Source: DATJSJ01 sp035504175 (GTDB lineage: Bacteria; Pseudomonadota; Alphaproteobacteria; Acetobacterales; Acetobacteraceae). From it: a stretch of DNA of 64,000 nt. The stretch covers positions 1-64,000 of the forward strand of contig DATJSJ010000231.1 of NCBI GenBank assembly GCA_035504175.1. The letters are read 5' to 3'. The notes under the pieces are model-generated. The model was not told where the DNA came from. It was given only the letters and a program-made list of their open reading frames with translations, and made no database searches. The stretch's first letter is position 1. Every line of letters starts with the position of its first letter. The translations under genes were made by a program, and so were the position numbers. Positions 33,075 through 41,717 of this stretch are shown here, in pieces.

Positions 33075-34556
33075 ATGCGTCTCGCCGCCATCGTCGAGTC
33101 CTCCGATGACGCCATCGTGGCAAAGGATCTGGCCGGCACGGTGACCGCCTGGAACCGCGCGGCCGAGGCGATGTTCGGCTATCCGGCGGCCGAGATCATC
33201 GGCCGGCCAATCACCACGATCATCCCGCCCGGGCGCCGGGCCGAGGAGGACGAGATCATCGATCGCCTGCGGCGCGGCGAGGTGCTGCGGGATTTCGAGA
33301 CCGAGCGGCGGTGTCGTGACGGCCGGATCATTCCCGTTTCGCTCTCGATTTCGCCGATCCGCGACCCGGAGGGGCACATCGTCGGCATTTCCAAAATCGC
33401 CCGCGACCTGAGCGAAGCCCAGCGCGTGCGGCGGGAGCTGGAAGGGCGTGAGGCGCTGCTGCGTGCGGTGCTGGAGACCGTGACCGACGCCATGATCGTG
33501 ATCGACGCCGAGGGACGGATCCAGTCCTTCAGCGCCGCGGCGGAGCGGCAGTTCGGCTACACGGCGGCGGAGGTGGTCGGCCGCAACGTCTCGATCTTGA
33601 TGCCGGGGCCATACCGTGACGAGCATAACGCGTATATCGGGCGCTATCTCGCGACCGGACAGCGGCGGATCATCGGCATCGGCCGGGTGGTGATCGGCCA
33701 GCGTCGCGACGGCAGCACCTTTCCGCTGGAGCTGGCGGTGGGCGAAGTCAACCTGCCCGGGACCCGCCTGTTCGCCGGCTTCATCCGCGATCTGACGGAA
33801 CGCCAGGACAGGGAGAAGCGGCTGGCGGAGCTGCAGTCCCAGCTGATCCACGTCTCGCGCGTCTCGGAACTGGGCCAGATGGCATCGGCCCTGGCGCATG
33901 AGGTGAACCAGCCACTGACCGCGATGATCAACTACCTGAGCGGCGCGCGCCGCCTGTTCGCGGCTGGCAATTCGGAGCAGGCGCTGCAGGCGCTGGAGCG
34001 CATTGCCGAGCAGGCAGAGCGGGCGCGGATGATCATCCAGCGGCTGCGCGATCTGGTGCGCAAGGGCGAGACCGAGCGCGGCGTCGAAAGCCTGGTCAAG
34101 ACGATCGAGGCGGCGAGTGCCCTCGCACTGGCCGGGGTCGGGCACCGGCTGAAACTCGAGCTCCGCATCGCCGACGATGCGACCGAAGCGGTGATCGACA
34201 AGGTGCAGGTGCAGCAGGTGCTGCTCAACCTCATCCGCAATGCGGTCGAGGCCATGGCGCATTCGCAGCGGCGCGAGCTGGTGGTCAGCACGCGGCGGGC
34301 GGACGACATGGTGGAGATTGCGGTCGCCGACAGCGGCCCGGGCCTGCCGCCGGAGGTCCAGGCGCGGCTGTTCCAGCCCTTCGTGACGACCAAGCCGCAT
34401 GGGCTCGGGGTCGGGCTATCGGTGTGCCGGACGATCGTCGAGGCGCATGGCGGCGCGCTGCATGCCGAGGCGGCGGCGGACAGGGGCACGGTGTTCCGCT
34501 TTACGGTTCCGGCCGCGCCGGAACCGAAGCCGCCGCCGCCGCGTCAGGCAGGATGA
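33075..34556 (+). CDS. fixL: Oxygen-sensing histidine kinase FixL
   Basis: Haem-PAS sensor kinase that autophosphorylates when O2 is low. The 493-residue product has PAS-1 (about 1-115), PAS-2 (about 125-243), a HisKA domain with ALAHEVNQPLTAM (H275) and an HATPase domain with NLIRNAVEAM, DSGPGLP and GLGVGLS motifs. PAS-2 matches the FixL haem domain: ILMPGPYRDEHNAY contains the proximal haem ligand H184, and R190 and R204 match R206 and R220 of the Bradyrhizobium protein. No TM helices, so soluble. The start is uncertain: in-frame TTG codons at 33033 and 33015 could add 14-20 residues. The stop overlaps a possible ATG of the receiver gene. Confidence 0.92.
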   Translation: MRLAAIVESSDDAIVAKDLAGTVTAWNRAAEAMFGYPAAEIIGRPITTIIPPGRRAEEDEIIDRLRRGEVLRDFETERRCRDGRIIPVSLSISPIRDPEGHIVGISKIARDLSEAQRVRRELEGREALLRAVLETVTDAMIVIDAEGRIQSFSAAAERQFGYTAAEVVGRNVSILMPGPYRDEHNAYIGRYLATGQRRIIGIGRVVIGQRRDGSTFPLELAVGEVNLPGTRLFAGFIRDLTERQDREKRLAELQSQLIHVSRVSELGQMASALAHEVNQPLTAMINYLSGARRLFAAGNSEQALQALERIAEQAERARMIIQRLRDLVRKGETERGVESLVKTIEAASALALAGVGHRLKLELRIADDATEAVIDKVQVQQVLLNLIRNAVEAMAHSQRRELVVSTRRADDMVEIAVADSGPGLPPEVQARLFQPFVTTKPHGLGVGLSVCRTIVEAHGGALHAEAAADRGTVFRFTVPAAPEPKPPPPRQAG

Positions 34557-34566
34557 TCCAGATCAA
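34553..34566 (+). promoter_or_regulatory. Possible FNR/FixK-like box at the fixL stop codon
   Basis: ATGATCCAGATCAA, one mismatch from TTGAT-N4-ATCAA, overlaps the last bases of fixL and lies 67 nt before the receiver-gene ATG at 34634. It may allow separate expression of the receiver, but it could be coincidence, since the same bases also offer an ATGA start for a longer receiver. Confidence 0.4.
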
Positions 34567-34633
34567 TGTGCCCGGCCCGGGACCGGGCGAGCATCGGGAC
34601 TTTAGCCTGGCCGGACGGGGACAGACGAGATTG

Positions 34634-35026
34634 ATGACAGGCGATCCCGGCGGCATCGTGGCGATCGTAGACGACGACAGCGGGGTTCTCGATTCGCTGC
34701 GATTCCTGCTGGAAACGGCCGGGTATGCGGTGGCGACGTACGATTCGGCCGCGTCCTTCCTCGGAGATGGCGGGGCAGGGCCCGCCTGCCTGATCCTCGA
34801 TCATCACATGCCGCAGATGTCCGGGCTGGAACTGGCGGCACGCTTGCGCAGCGGCGGCTGGGCGACACCCGTGCTGTTGATCACTGGCTCTTCGTCGCCG
34901 GCGATCGCGGCGCGGGCCGTCGAGCTCGGCATCGAGCGGGTGCTCGAGAAGCCGCCGCTGGAGGCGGATCTGCTGGCATTCGTCGAGGCGCACTGGCGGG
35001 GCGCCGCCGCCGGGACCGAGGCGTAG
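34634..35026 (+). CDS. Single-domain response regulator (FixJ-like receiver without output domain)
   Basis: A 130-residue CheY/FixJ-type receiver: acidic pocket VDDD (12-15), phosphoacceptor D56 in LILDHHMPQMSG, T84 in LLITGSS and K106 in LEKPPL. All phosphorylation residues are intact and there is no DNA-binding domain. Directly after fixL it is a likely partner of that kinase, acting as a phosphate sink, competitor of FixJ or output to another protein (inference). An alternative start at 34553 overlaps the fixL stop and would add 27 residues rich in Gly and Pro. A small hairpin follows the stop. Confidence 0.85.
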   Translation: MTGDPGGIVAIVDDDSGVLDSLRFLLETAGYAVATYDSAASFLGDGGAGPACLILDHHMPQMSGLELAARLRSGGWATPVLLITGSSSPAIAARAVELGIERVLEKPPLEADLLAFVEAHWRGAAAGTEA

Positions 35027-35039
35027 CGCCCGGGGCGCT
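35025..35039 (+). terminator. Small hairpin after the receiver gene
   Basis: AGCGCC-CGG-GGCGCT immediately at the stop codon forms a 6-bp GC stem with a 3-nt loop. There is no T-run; a weak terminator at best. Confidence 0.4.
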
Positions 35040-35155
35040 CTGAATGCGGGCCGCGCGCCGGCGGCGATCGCGCGGCGCCGACTGACCGCCCGGCTTCCCG
35101 CATCACCGACGCCGAACCCGTCGCCCGTCCCGAGCCGGCGCAGGGGGCAGCTACC

Positions 35156-35208
35156 GATCCGACTTCGGATCAGTACTAAAACGCATCGAGACTGTGAGCT
35201 GCGTCACA
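35156..35208 (+). promoter_or_regulatory. Two palindromes upstream of the vWA gene, one a perfect CRP-type site
   Basis: TGTGAGCTGCGTCACA at 35193-35208 is an exact TGTGA-N6-TCACA match, the cAMP-CRP consensus, flanked by a further complementary C/G pair. Twenty-one nt upstream is GATCCGA-CT-TCGGATC (35156-35171). The CRP-type site lies 139 nt before the vWA-protein ATG. The rest of the 320-bp gap (35027-35347) shows nothing clear. Confidence 0.55.
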
Positions 35209-35347
35209 GCAGCGCGCCTGCGTCCGTGGGCAGCGTGTGGGGCAGGAGGCTGCGTATCGACCGGGGTCGAAACGACCGACCGGTTCGTTGTCGGACCTTG
35301 GCGCTCGGCAGCGCAGCGAACACCCGACGCGACATGGACATGGCACA

Positions 35348-37093
35348 ATGCAGATATCCGAGACCGTGACCGAAGCGGCGCGAAGGCACTTCGCGCAGCA
35401 TTTCGGCAGGAAGGCACACCGGATCGTCCGGACCCAGAGCGACCGTCATCCCGACGAGGGTTTCCCGGTGCACCGTTTCCTGGCGGTGGTGCTGGAAGCC
35501 GGCAATTCCGCCCCGGTCGAGCTGATCCTGGACGACGAAGGGCGCGTGGTGGAGCTGGCCAATCTGCGGCGCCGCGTGTTCATCCCGCGCGTCGAGCCGG
35601 TGCGACCCGAGCTGGTCGGCGCGGCCCAGGTCACGATCGATCCAAGCTCGAACGATTTGCGGCTCGGCGAGTGCGACACCGTGCGCGAGACCATCACCGT
35701 CACGATTCCGCCCTCGGCGGCGGTGGCGCCGGCGGACATCTATTTCCTCGCCGACAATACGGGGAGCATGGGTCCGGCGATCGGTGCCGTGCAGACCGGC
35801 GCGAACGCGATGTTCGCGGCGCTCAGCGCCTATCCCAACCTGCAGTTCGGCGTCGGCGAATATCAGGATTTCGACAATGCCGGCGATACTTCGCTCGCGT
35901 TCCAGAACCGGCAGGCGATCACGCCGAGCCAGCCGGCGGTGACGGCGGCGATCGGCGGCTGGACGGCGCTGCCGGGCGCGGGCGGCGACGGGCCGGAAGC
36001 GCAGCTCTATGCGCTCGACCAGGTGGCCGGATCGGCGGCGATCGCCTGGCGCCCTGGCGTGAAGCGCATCGTGGTGTGGTTCGGCGACGCGCCGGGGCAT
36101 GACCCGATCTGCAAGGCGGCGAGCGGGCTCGGCTACGACATTACCGAGGCATCGGTGACGGCGAAGCTGCAGGCGGCGCAGATCACCGTGCTGGCGCTGA
36201 GCCTGAATGACGGATCGGGTTATGCCAACGGGCTCAATGACGATCCGACCAACCTGCTCGGTCCGCTCAACGCGGCGTACACCGCCTGCGGCGCGCCGGG
36301 CGGGACGCCTGGGCAGGCGACGCGGATCGCCGCGGCGACCGGCGGCATCGTGGTGAACAGCGTCGATCCGACGACGATCGTTTCCACGATCATCGCGCAG
36401 TTGAAGGCACTGCTGACGATCAACAACGTGCATCTGCAGCCGGTCGGCGCGATCGCGCCGTTCGTGACCTCGATCGTGCCGCCGTCCTATGGGCCGCTTC
36501 CGGGGGATCAGGCGAACACGCTGACTTTCGAGGTGACGCTCAGCGGCGACGTGGTCGATTGCGCGACGCGGGATCGGGTGTTCACCGGTGCGATCGACGT
36601 GGTGGTCGATGGCAGCGTGGTTGCGGCGAAGCCGACGCGGATCACCGTGCCGGCCTGCAAGTACACCTATGCCGTGAAGTTCGTGTGCGGCACGCAGGCG
36701 GCGTGCGGCTGCGCCTGTGGTCCGGTGCGTCCCGGCATTTATGCGACCGAGATCAACATTCTCAATCCGAAGTGCAAGGAGGCGACGATCACCAAGCGGT
36801 TCGTGCCGCTGGTGTTCGCCGGCGCGGTGACCGGCCGCGAGCCGGCGGTCGTGCAGGCGAGGGCGACCGAGCGCATCGTGCTGCCGTCCGGTGCGGCGAC
36901 GATGGATGATTGCTGCCGGATCGGCGAGGTGTTGTACGGGGCGACCCCGGCCGCACCGATGCCGCTGACGATTGGCTTCCTCGAGATCATCAGCGACCAG
37001 GAACTGCATGTCACGGCGGTCTACACCGCGTCCGATTCCGAGGGTCACGGCCTGAGTGTCGACGTGCAGGTCGTGCCAGGCCGCCTGACTTAA
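35348..37093 (+). CDS. vWA-domain protein with a C-terminal Cys-rich domain, function unknown
   Basis: I do not recognise a characterised function. The 581-residue product has no signal peptide or TM helix. Residues about 128-350 form a von Willebrand A domain with a metal-site motif D136-x-T138-x-S140 (IYFLADNTGSM) and a later VVWFGDAPGHD loop. The last 150 residues form a separate domain with eight cysteines (437, 447, 453, 455, 457, 476, 522, 523), including a CGCAC cluster, and the segment YATEINILNP. This could be a metal-binding or disulfide-rich adhesive module. The ATG at 35348 was chosen; a longer in-frame start at 35237 exists. It sits between the fixL unit and the cbb3 operon and has its own CRP-like site. 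Confidence 0.7.
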   Translation: MQISETVTEAARRHFAQHFGRKAHRIVRTQSDRHPDEGFPVHRFLAVVLEAGNSAPVELILDDEGRVVELANLRRRVFIPRVEPVRPELVGAAQVTIDPSSNDLRLGECDTVRETITVTIPPSAAVAPADIYFLADNTGSMGPAIGAVQTGANAMFAALSAYPNLQFGVGEYQDFDNAGDTSLAFQNRQAITPSQPAVTAAIGGWTALPGAGGDGPEAQLYALDQVAGSAAIAWRPGVKRIVVWFGDAPGHDPICKAASGLGYDITEASVTAKLQAAQITVLALSLNDGSGYANGLNDDPTNLLGPLNAAYTACGAPGGTPGQATRIAAATGGIVVNSVDPTTIVSTIIAQLKALLTINNVHLQPVGAIAPFVTSIVPPSYGPLPGDQANTLTFEVTLSGDVVDCATRDRVFTGAIDVVVDGSVVAAKPTRITVPACKYTYAVKFVCGTQAACGCACGPVRPGIYATEINILNPKCKEATITKRFVPLVFAGAVTGREPAVVQARATERIVLPSGAATMDDCCRIGEVLYGATPAAPMPLTIGFLEIISDQELHVTAVYTASDSEGHGLSVDVQVVPGRLT

Positions 37094-37103
37094 GTCCCGG
37101 GGT

Positions 37104-37181
37104 CTGGGGCCGTACGGCCCCAGTGAACGGGTCCCCATCGCGCTTGCGCGATGGGGACCCGTCCAGGGGCAAAGCCCCTGG
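37104..37181. repeat. Triple hairpin element (copy 2 of 3) between convergent vWA and ccoS genes
   Basis: Three perfect palindromes in a row: a 20-bp CTGGGGCC/GGCCCCAG type palindrome (37104-37123), a 16-bp-arm hairpin with a 2-nt loop (37128-37161) and CCAGGGGC-AAA-GCCCCTGG (37163-37181). The last core is shared with copies near 27243 and 62266. A strong bidirectional terminator is plausible. Confidence 0.75.
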
Positions 37182-37184
37182 CCT

Positions 37185-37322
37185 TCACTCGTCGAACAGG
37201 ATCCGGTTCGCCGCTCCCTCCATATCCTCATACTGCCCCGCCCGCAGCGACCAGAGGAACACGCCAAGTCCGCCGCCGCCCAGCAGCAGGCTGAGGCCGA
37301 TCAGATAGAGGATGACGTTCAC
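37185..37322 (-). CDS. ccoS: cbb3 oxidase maturation protein CcoS (FixS)
   Basis: Small membrane protein needed for cofactor insertion into cbb3 oxidase. The 45-residue product has one TM helix (about 3-25) followed by LRAGQYEDMEGAANRILFDE, the conserved CcoS tail. The start is a GTG at 37322 that overlaps the ccoI stop (GTGA). It is the last gene of the ccoNOQPGHIS operon, just before the convergent triple hairpin. Confidence 0.93.
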   Translation of the reverse strand: MNVILYLIGLSLLLGGGGLGVFLWSLRAGQYEDMEGAANRILFDE

Positions 37323-39706
37323 GAGCGGTCTCCTCGCAGGATGCGGAAGCTGTTGCTCATCACGATGAGCGACGACGCCGACATCGCCGCTGCCGCAAGC
37401 CATGGCGTGATCAGTCCCGCGATCGCGAGTGGCAGCATCAGCACGTTGTAGGCCAGCGACAGGGCGATGTTCTGGCGCGTCACGCTGCGGGCGCGCCGCG
37501 CGGTTTCGATGATGTCCGCGACCGGCCGCAGGTGCCGGCCCTGGAACACCACGTCGGCGACGGTCTGGCTGACATCGGCGCCGGTGGCCGGCGAGGCGGA
37601 GACGTGGGCGGCGGCGAGCGACGGGCCATCGTTCAGCCCGTCGCCCACCATTAGCACGTGGCGTCCTTCGGCGCGCAGCCGTTCCAGCAGCGCGACCTTG
37701 TCGGGGGGCGAGAGTTCCGCGTGGCTTTCGGTGATGGCGAGGGCGGCGGCGATGCGACCGACCGCGCCGGCCCGGTCGCCGGAGGCGAGGATGATGCGCA
37801 GGCCGCCGGCGCGCAGCCGGTCCAGCACGGCGCGGGCGTCGGGGCGGAGCGTTTCGGCGAAAGCGAAGCGGCAGGGCGGATGGCCGGGACGGGTCAGCCA
37901 GAGCTCGGGCGTCGGCGCCGGTGCCGGCGGCAGGCCGCAGAAGCTGCGGCTGCCGAGGCGTTCCTCACCCGCCGGCGTGGCGTGGGAGAGGCCCTGGCCG
38001 GAATGTTCGACCACGCCGGCGGCGGGTGCGGCCGGGCCCGCGGCGGCGGTGAGAGCGCGGGCCAGCGGATGGCGGCTCGTGGCGGCCAGAGCCGCGGCAA
38101 CGCGCAGTGCCGCGGGATCGAGGGCGGCGACGTCGGCCAGGGCGAGTGTCGGTTCGGTGAGGGTGCCCGTCTTGTCAAAGACGATGGTGTCGATTTCGGC
38201 CAGCCGCTCCAGGGCGGTCGGCGATTTCAGCAGCGTGCCGCTGCGGAACAGGCGGGAGGTCGCGATCACCTGCACGACCGGCACGGCGAGCGCGAGCGCG
38301 CAGGGGCAGGTGATGATCAGGACGGTGGCGGCGACGAGCAGGCTGGTGGCGAGCGGGGCGCCGAGCACCGCCCACCAGAGCAGGAAGGTCAGCGCCGCGG
38401 CAATCTGCACGGCGGGCGCGTAGCGACGGGCGATGCGATCGGCGAGGACGACGAAGCGGCCGCGCCGCGATTCCGCTGCCTCGATCAGCCGTACGCATTC
38501 GCCGAGCAGCGTGGCATTGCCGGTCGCGGTGGTGCGCACCGTGACGGCTTCGCCGAGATTGAGCGTGCCGGCAAAGACCTGTGCGCCGGGTGAGGCGGCG
38601 ACGGGCAGGCTCTCGCCGGTGACCAGGCTGGCATCGAGCGAGGTCTGGCCCCGGTCGATGATGCCATCGACGCCGATGCGCTCGCCCATGGCGACCAGCA
38701 CGCGATCGCCGATGGCGACCGAATCCTGCGCCAGGCGGCGCGTGGTTCCGTCGGGTTGCAGCACGCTGACGTCGCCGGCGCGCAGCGCCAGCAGGTGCTC
38801 GGCCGTCGCCCGGGCGCGCCCGCGGGCGCGGTGGTCGAGCACGCGGCCGGCGAGCAGGAAGAACACCAGGGTGAGGGCACTGTCGAAATAGATGTGCAGG
38901 CCGCCGCGCAGCGTCTCGACCAGGCTGATGGCGGTGACCAGGACGATGCCGAGGCTGACCGGCACGTCCATGTTGGTGCGGCCGGCGCGCAGTGCCGCGA
39001 CGGCGGAGCGGAGGAACGGCATCGCGGCATAGGCGATGGCGGGCAGCGCGATCAGCGCCGAGAGCCAGTGCATCAGCCCGCGCGTTGCCGGACCCATGCC
39101 TTGCGCGAGCCCGGCCCAGGTGCCGATCGAGATCAGCATGACGTTGCCAGCGGCGAAGCCTGCGACCGCCAGGGCCCGCAGCAGCGCGCGTCCGGTACGG
39201 TCCTGGGCTGCGGCGAGGCAGGCGGGATCGAACGGCACCAGCCGGTAGCCGAGCGCCTCGACGCGGGCCACGAGATCGTCGGCCTGATCGGGTGTGCCGC
39301 GCCAGGCCAGGCGCAGGCTGCGCGTGGTCATGTTGACACGCGCAGTGAGCACCCTCGGCGCGCGCGCCAGCACGCTTTCGATCAGCCAGACGCAGGCGCC
39401 GCATTGCAGCCCGTCGACGGCAAGCGTCAGCTCATGCACGCCGCGCGCATCGGTGCGGAGGTGGCGCGCGAAGCTGCGCTGCTCCTGGATTTCGGGGCGC
39501 GGCGCGCGCAGCGCGGGATCGAGCAGGCGCCGCTGGTAGTAGGCGCCGAGGCCGAGCGCCTGGATGGTGGCGAAGGCCGCCTCGCAACCGGCGCAGCAGA
39601 AGCGGCCGCCGGCGGTCTCCTGCCCGCAATGGACGCAGAGCGACGCGGTCCGCTCGCGCGGCGCCGGCCGGGCGCCGAGGGTGGCGTCGAGCGCGAGTGT
39701 CGTCAC
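37319..39706 (-). CDS. ccoI: Copper-translocating P-type ATPase CcoI (FixI)
   Basis: Inner-membrane Cu+ exporter that supplies copper for the CuB centre of cbb3 oxidase. The 795-residue product has an N-terminal Cys-rich segment (CVHCGQE at 24-30, CCAGC at 37-41), a heavy-metal-associated domain with GLQCGACVWLIE (C102, C105), about eight TM helices, the CPC ion motif in ITCPCALALAVPV, the phosphorylation motif DKTGTLTEP and the hinge GDGLNDGPSLAAA. The GTG at 39706 overlaps the ccoH stop (GTGA). The reading frame stays open a little further upstream, without conserved sequence. Confidence 0.95.
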   Translation of the reverse strand: MTTLALDATLGARPAPRERTASLCVHCGQETAGGRFCCAGCEAAFATIQALGLGAYYQRRLLDPALRAPRPEIQEQRSFARHLRTDARGVHELTLAVDGLQCGACVWLIESVLARAPRVLTARVNMTTRSLRLAWRGTPDQADDLVARVEALGYRLVPFDPACLAAAQDRTGRALLRALAVAGFAAGNVMLISIGTWAGLAQGMGPATRGLMHWLSALIALPAIAYAAMPFLRSAVAALRAGRTNMDVPVSLGIVLVTAISLVETLRGGLHIYFDSALTLVFFLLAGRVLDHRARGRARATAEHLLALRAGDVSVLQPDGTTRRLAQDSVAIGDRVLVAMGERIGVDGIIDRGQTSLDASLVTGESLPVAASPGAQVFAGTLNLGEAVTVRTTATGNATLLGECVRLIEAAESRRGRFVVLADRIARRYAPAVQIAAALTFLLWWAVLGAPLATSLLVAATVLIITCPCALALAVPVVQVIATSRLFRSGTLLKSPTALERLAEIDTIVFDKTGTLTEPTLALADVAALDPAALRVAAALAATSRHPLARALTAAAGPAAPAAGVVEHSGQGLSHATPAGEERLGSRSFCGLPPAPAPTPELWLTRPGHPPCRFAFAETLRPDARAVLDRLRAGGLRIILASGDRAGAVGRIAAALAITESHAELSPPDKVALLERLRAEGRHVLMVGDGLNDGPSLAAAHVSASPATGADVSQTVADVVFQGRHLRPVADIIETARRARSVTRQNIALSLAYNVLMLPLAIAGLITPWLAAAAMSASSLIVMSNSFRILRGDRS

Positions 39707-40212
39707 CGCGCGATGACGCGGCGGGTGGCGCGGAAGCGGTGCCGGCCGCTTGCGGCTTGCAGCACGAGATCCCACTGGCCCGGCAGCGGCAGCGCCACGT
39801 CGGCGACCAGCGTGCCGTCCGCAGTCGGGTGGAAAATCAGCGCGGTCTGGTACAGCGGGCCGAGCGGCCGTTCCGCCACGCCGGTGACCACGATGCCGGC
39901 GAGACCACGGCCTTGCGCGTCAAGCAGCCGCAGTACCGGCCGGCGCCCGTCCGTCTCGGCGGTCAGCGTCCAGCCGAGCCGGTCCTGCCGCTGCTCGGCG
40001 GCCAGGATGCGGTCGTATTGGTTGCTGATATCGAACCCGTCCATGCCGGCGGCACCGGGGAAAGTGCTGAGGGCGGCCCAGATCATCCAGGCATTGACCG
40101 CAATCACCAGGAAGAGCGAGGCGGCGATCGCCCAGGGAAACAGGCGCCAGACGGAACGGTGCGGCGGTGGCAGCGCGGCGGGCAGCGGCGGCAGGCGTCC
40201 GAGATGGCTCAT
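39703..40212 (-). CDS. ccoH: cbb3 oxidase assembly protein CcoH (FixH)
   Basis: Assembly factor of cbb3 oxidase. The 169-residue product has one N-terminal TM helix (about 22-46) and a periplasmic FixH domain including SNQYDRILAAEQRQDRLGW (about 63-81) and a C-terminal GQWDLVLQA strand. Both are typical of FixH. It starts 13 nt after the ccoG stop and overlaps ccoI by 4 nt, as in the canonical ccoGHIS order. Confidence 0.93.
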   Translation of the reverse strand: MSHLGRLPPLPAALPPPHRSVWRLFPWAIAASLFLVIAVNAWMIWAALSTFPGAAGMDGFDISNQYDRILAAEQRQDRLGWTLTAETDGRRPVLRLLDAQGRGLAGIVVTGVAERPLGPLYQTALIFHPTADGTLVADVALPLPGQWDLVLQAASGRHRFRATRRVIAR

Positions 40213-40225
40213 GGGGTGCTCCCGC

Positions 40226-41701
40226 TCAGGACCCGTGCGGACCGACGAACAGCGAGCGGTAGGTCACGCGCCGTCCGGATTGCGGATCGCGGAGAACGAA
40301 ATCGAGTGGCTGCTTGCCGTCGCGCAGCGCCGTCGGGCGACCCTGCACGACGACGCGGAAGGTGCCGACCGATTCGGCGGCGACCGGCAGGGCGAGTTCG
40401 TGGCGTTTCGCGGCACTCTGCTCCGACAGGATCATCGTCGCGTCCGGCAGCCCGGCGGTGGTGAGCGCGAAGGTGGTGGCGTGCGGCGTCTTGTTGTCGA
40501 CCTTCAGCGTGTAGCCGTTGCGCAGCGAGCCGTCGCGCAGCGGCACGAAGAGCGGCGCGCGGTCATGCAGCACGGACAGCGACGTGACCGGTCGCAGCAC
40601 CAGCCCGGCCGTGATCGCGACGGCGACCAGCAGCAACGCGCCGGCATAGAGCATGGTGCGCAGCCGCCACCAGCGGATCGGCAGCGCCTGGCCCTGCTTC
40701 CTCGCCGCCTGGCGGGCGAGCGTGTCCCAGGTGATCAGCCAGGGCTGCGCGCCGACCTTCTGCATCACCTCGTTGCAGGCGTCGACGCACAGGCCGCAAT
40801 TGATGCACTCGAGCTGCACGCCGTCGCGGATGTCGATTCCCGTCGGGCAGACGTTGACGCAGGCGCTGCAATCGACGCAGTCGCCGAGCGGCGGCGCATC
40901 GGTGCGCGCCTGTGCCGCATCCGGCGTGCGCTTGCCGTGACCGCGCGGCTCACCGCGCCAGCCCTGGTACGTGACGATCAGCGTCTGCTCGTCGAGCATC
41001 GCCGACTGGAAGCGCGGCCAGGGGCACATGTAGGTGCAGACCTGCTCGCGCGCCCAGCCGGCCAGCGCGTAGGTCGTGCCGGTGAACAGGAAGGTGAAGA
41101 AGTAGACCGGCGTGGAGGCGTTGAACGTCCAGAAGGCGCGCGTGACGCTGGGTGCGTCGACGTAGTACGTGATCCAGGCGCCGCCGGTCCAGAAGGCGAT
41201 GCCGAGCCAGATCGCGTGCTTCGCCGTCTTGCGCCAGGTCTTGTCGAGGCTGAGCGGGGACGCGTCACGGCGCATGCGGGCGTTGCGGTCGCCCTCGATC
41301 AGCCGCTCGACCCACATGAACAGGTCGGTCCAGACCGTCTGCGGGCAGGAATAGCCGCACCAGACGCGACCGAACACGCTGGTGACCAGAAACAGGCTGA
41401 GTGCGCCGAGGATCAGGAGACCGGTCAGGATGTAGAAGTCCTGCGGCCAGAGCGTCAGGCCGAAGAAGTAGAAACGCTCGTTCCAGATATCGAGCAGCAC
41501 CGCCTGATCCGGCATCGACGGGCCGCGATCCCAGCGCAGCCAGGGCAGGGCGTAGTAGATCGCGAGGCAGGCGATCAGCACCGCCCATTTGAAGCGCCGC
41601 ACCGGACCGCGCACCGCGCGCGGATAGACCCGCACGCGGCTGGCGTAGAGCGGACCGGGCGCCTCCGCCGCGAGCTCCGTCGGGTCGTGCACCGCCGACA
41701 C
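40226..41701 (-). CDS. ccoG: cbb3 oxidase accessory ferredoxin-like protein CcoG (FixG)
   Basis: Polytopic Fe-S protein implicated in copper reduction during cbb3 assembly. The 491-residue product has about five TM helices and a RVWCGYSCPQTVWTDLF motif. A CTYMCPWPRFQ motif and two 4Fe-4S ferredoxin motifs (CVDCSACVNVCP and CINCGLCVDAC) follow, with a C-terminal immunoglobulin-like domain. The start was placed at the GTG at 41701, 8 nt after a strong GGAGG; a further GTG at 41728 would overlap the ccoP stop but lacks such a site. It lies 16 nt after ccoP. Confidence 0.93.
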   Translation of the reverse strand: MSAVHDPTELAAEAPGPLYASRVRVYPRAVRGPVRRFKWAVLIACLAIYYALPWLRWDRGPSMPDQAVLLDIWNERFYFFGLTLWPQDFYILTGLLILGALSLFLVTSVFGRVWCGYSCPQTVWTDLFMWVERLIEGDRNARMRRDASPLSLDKTWRKTAKHAIWLGIAFWTGGAWITYYVDAPSVTRAFWTFNASTPVYFFTFLFTGTTYALAGWAREQVCTYMCPWPRFQSAMLDEQTLIVTYQGWRGEPRGHGKRTPDAAQARTDAPPLGDCVDCSACVNVCPTGIDIRDGVQLECINCGLCVDACNEVMQKVGAQPWLITWDTLARQAARKQGQALPIRWWRLRTMLYAGALLLVAVAITAGLVLRPVTSLSVLHDRAPLFVPLRDGSLRNGYTLKVDNKTPHATTFALTTAGLPDATMILSEQSAAKRHELALPVAAESVGTFRVVVQGRPTALRDGKQPLDFVLRDPQSGRRVTYRSLFVGPHGS

Positions 41702-41717
41702 CGCGCTCTCCTCCCGC

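Noticed and set aside
40978..41268. TACGTA-type FixJ-like words inside ccoG
   Set aside because: They fall in coding sequence, isolated from any promoter, and arise from Tyr/Val codons.
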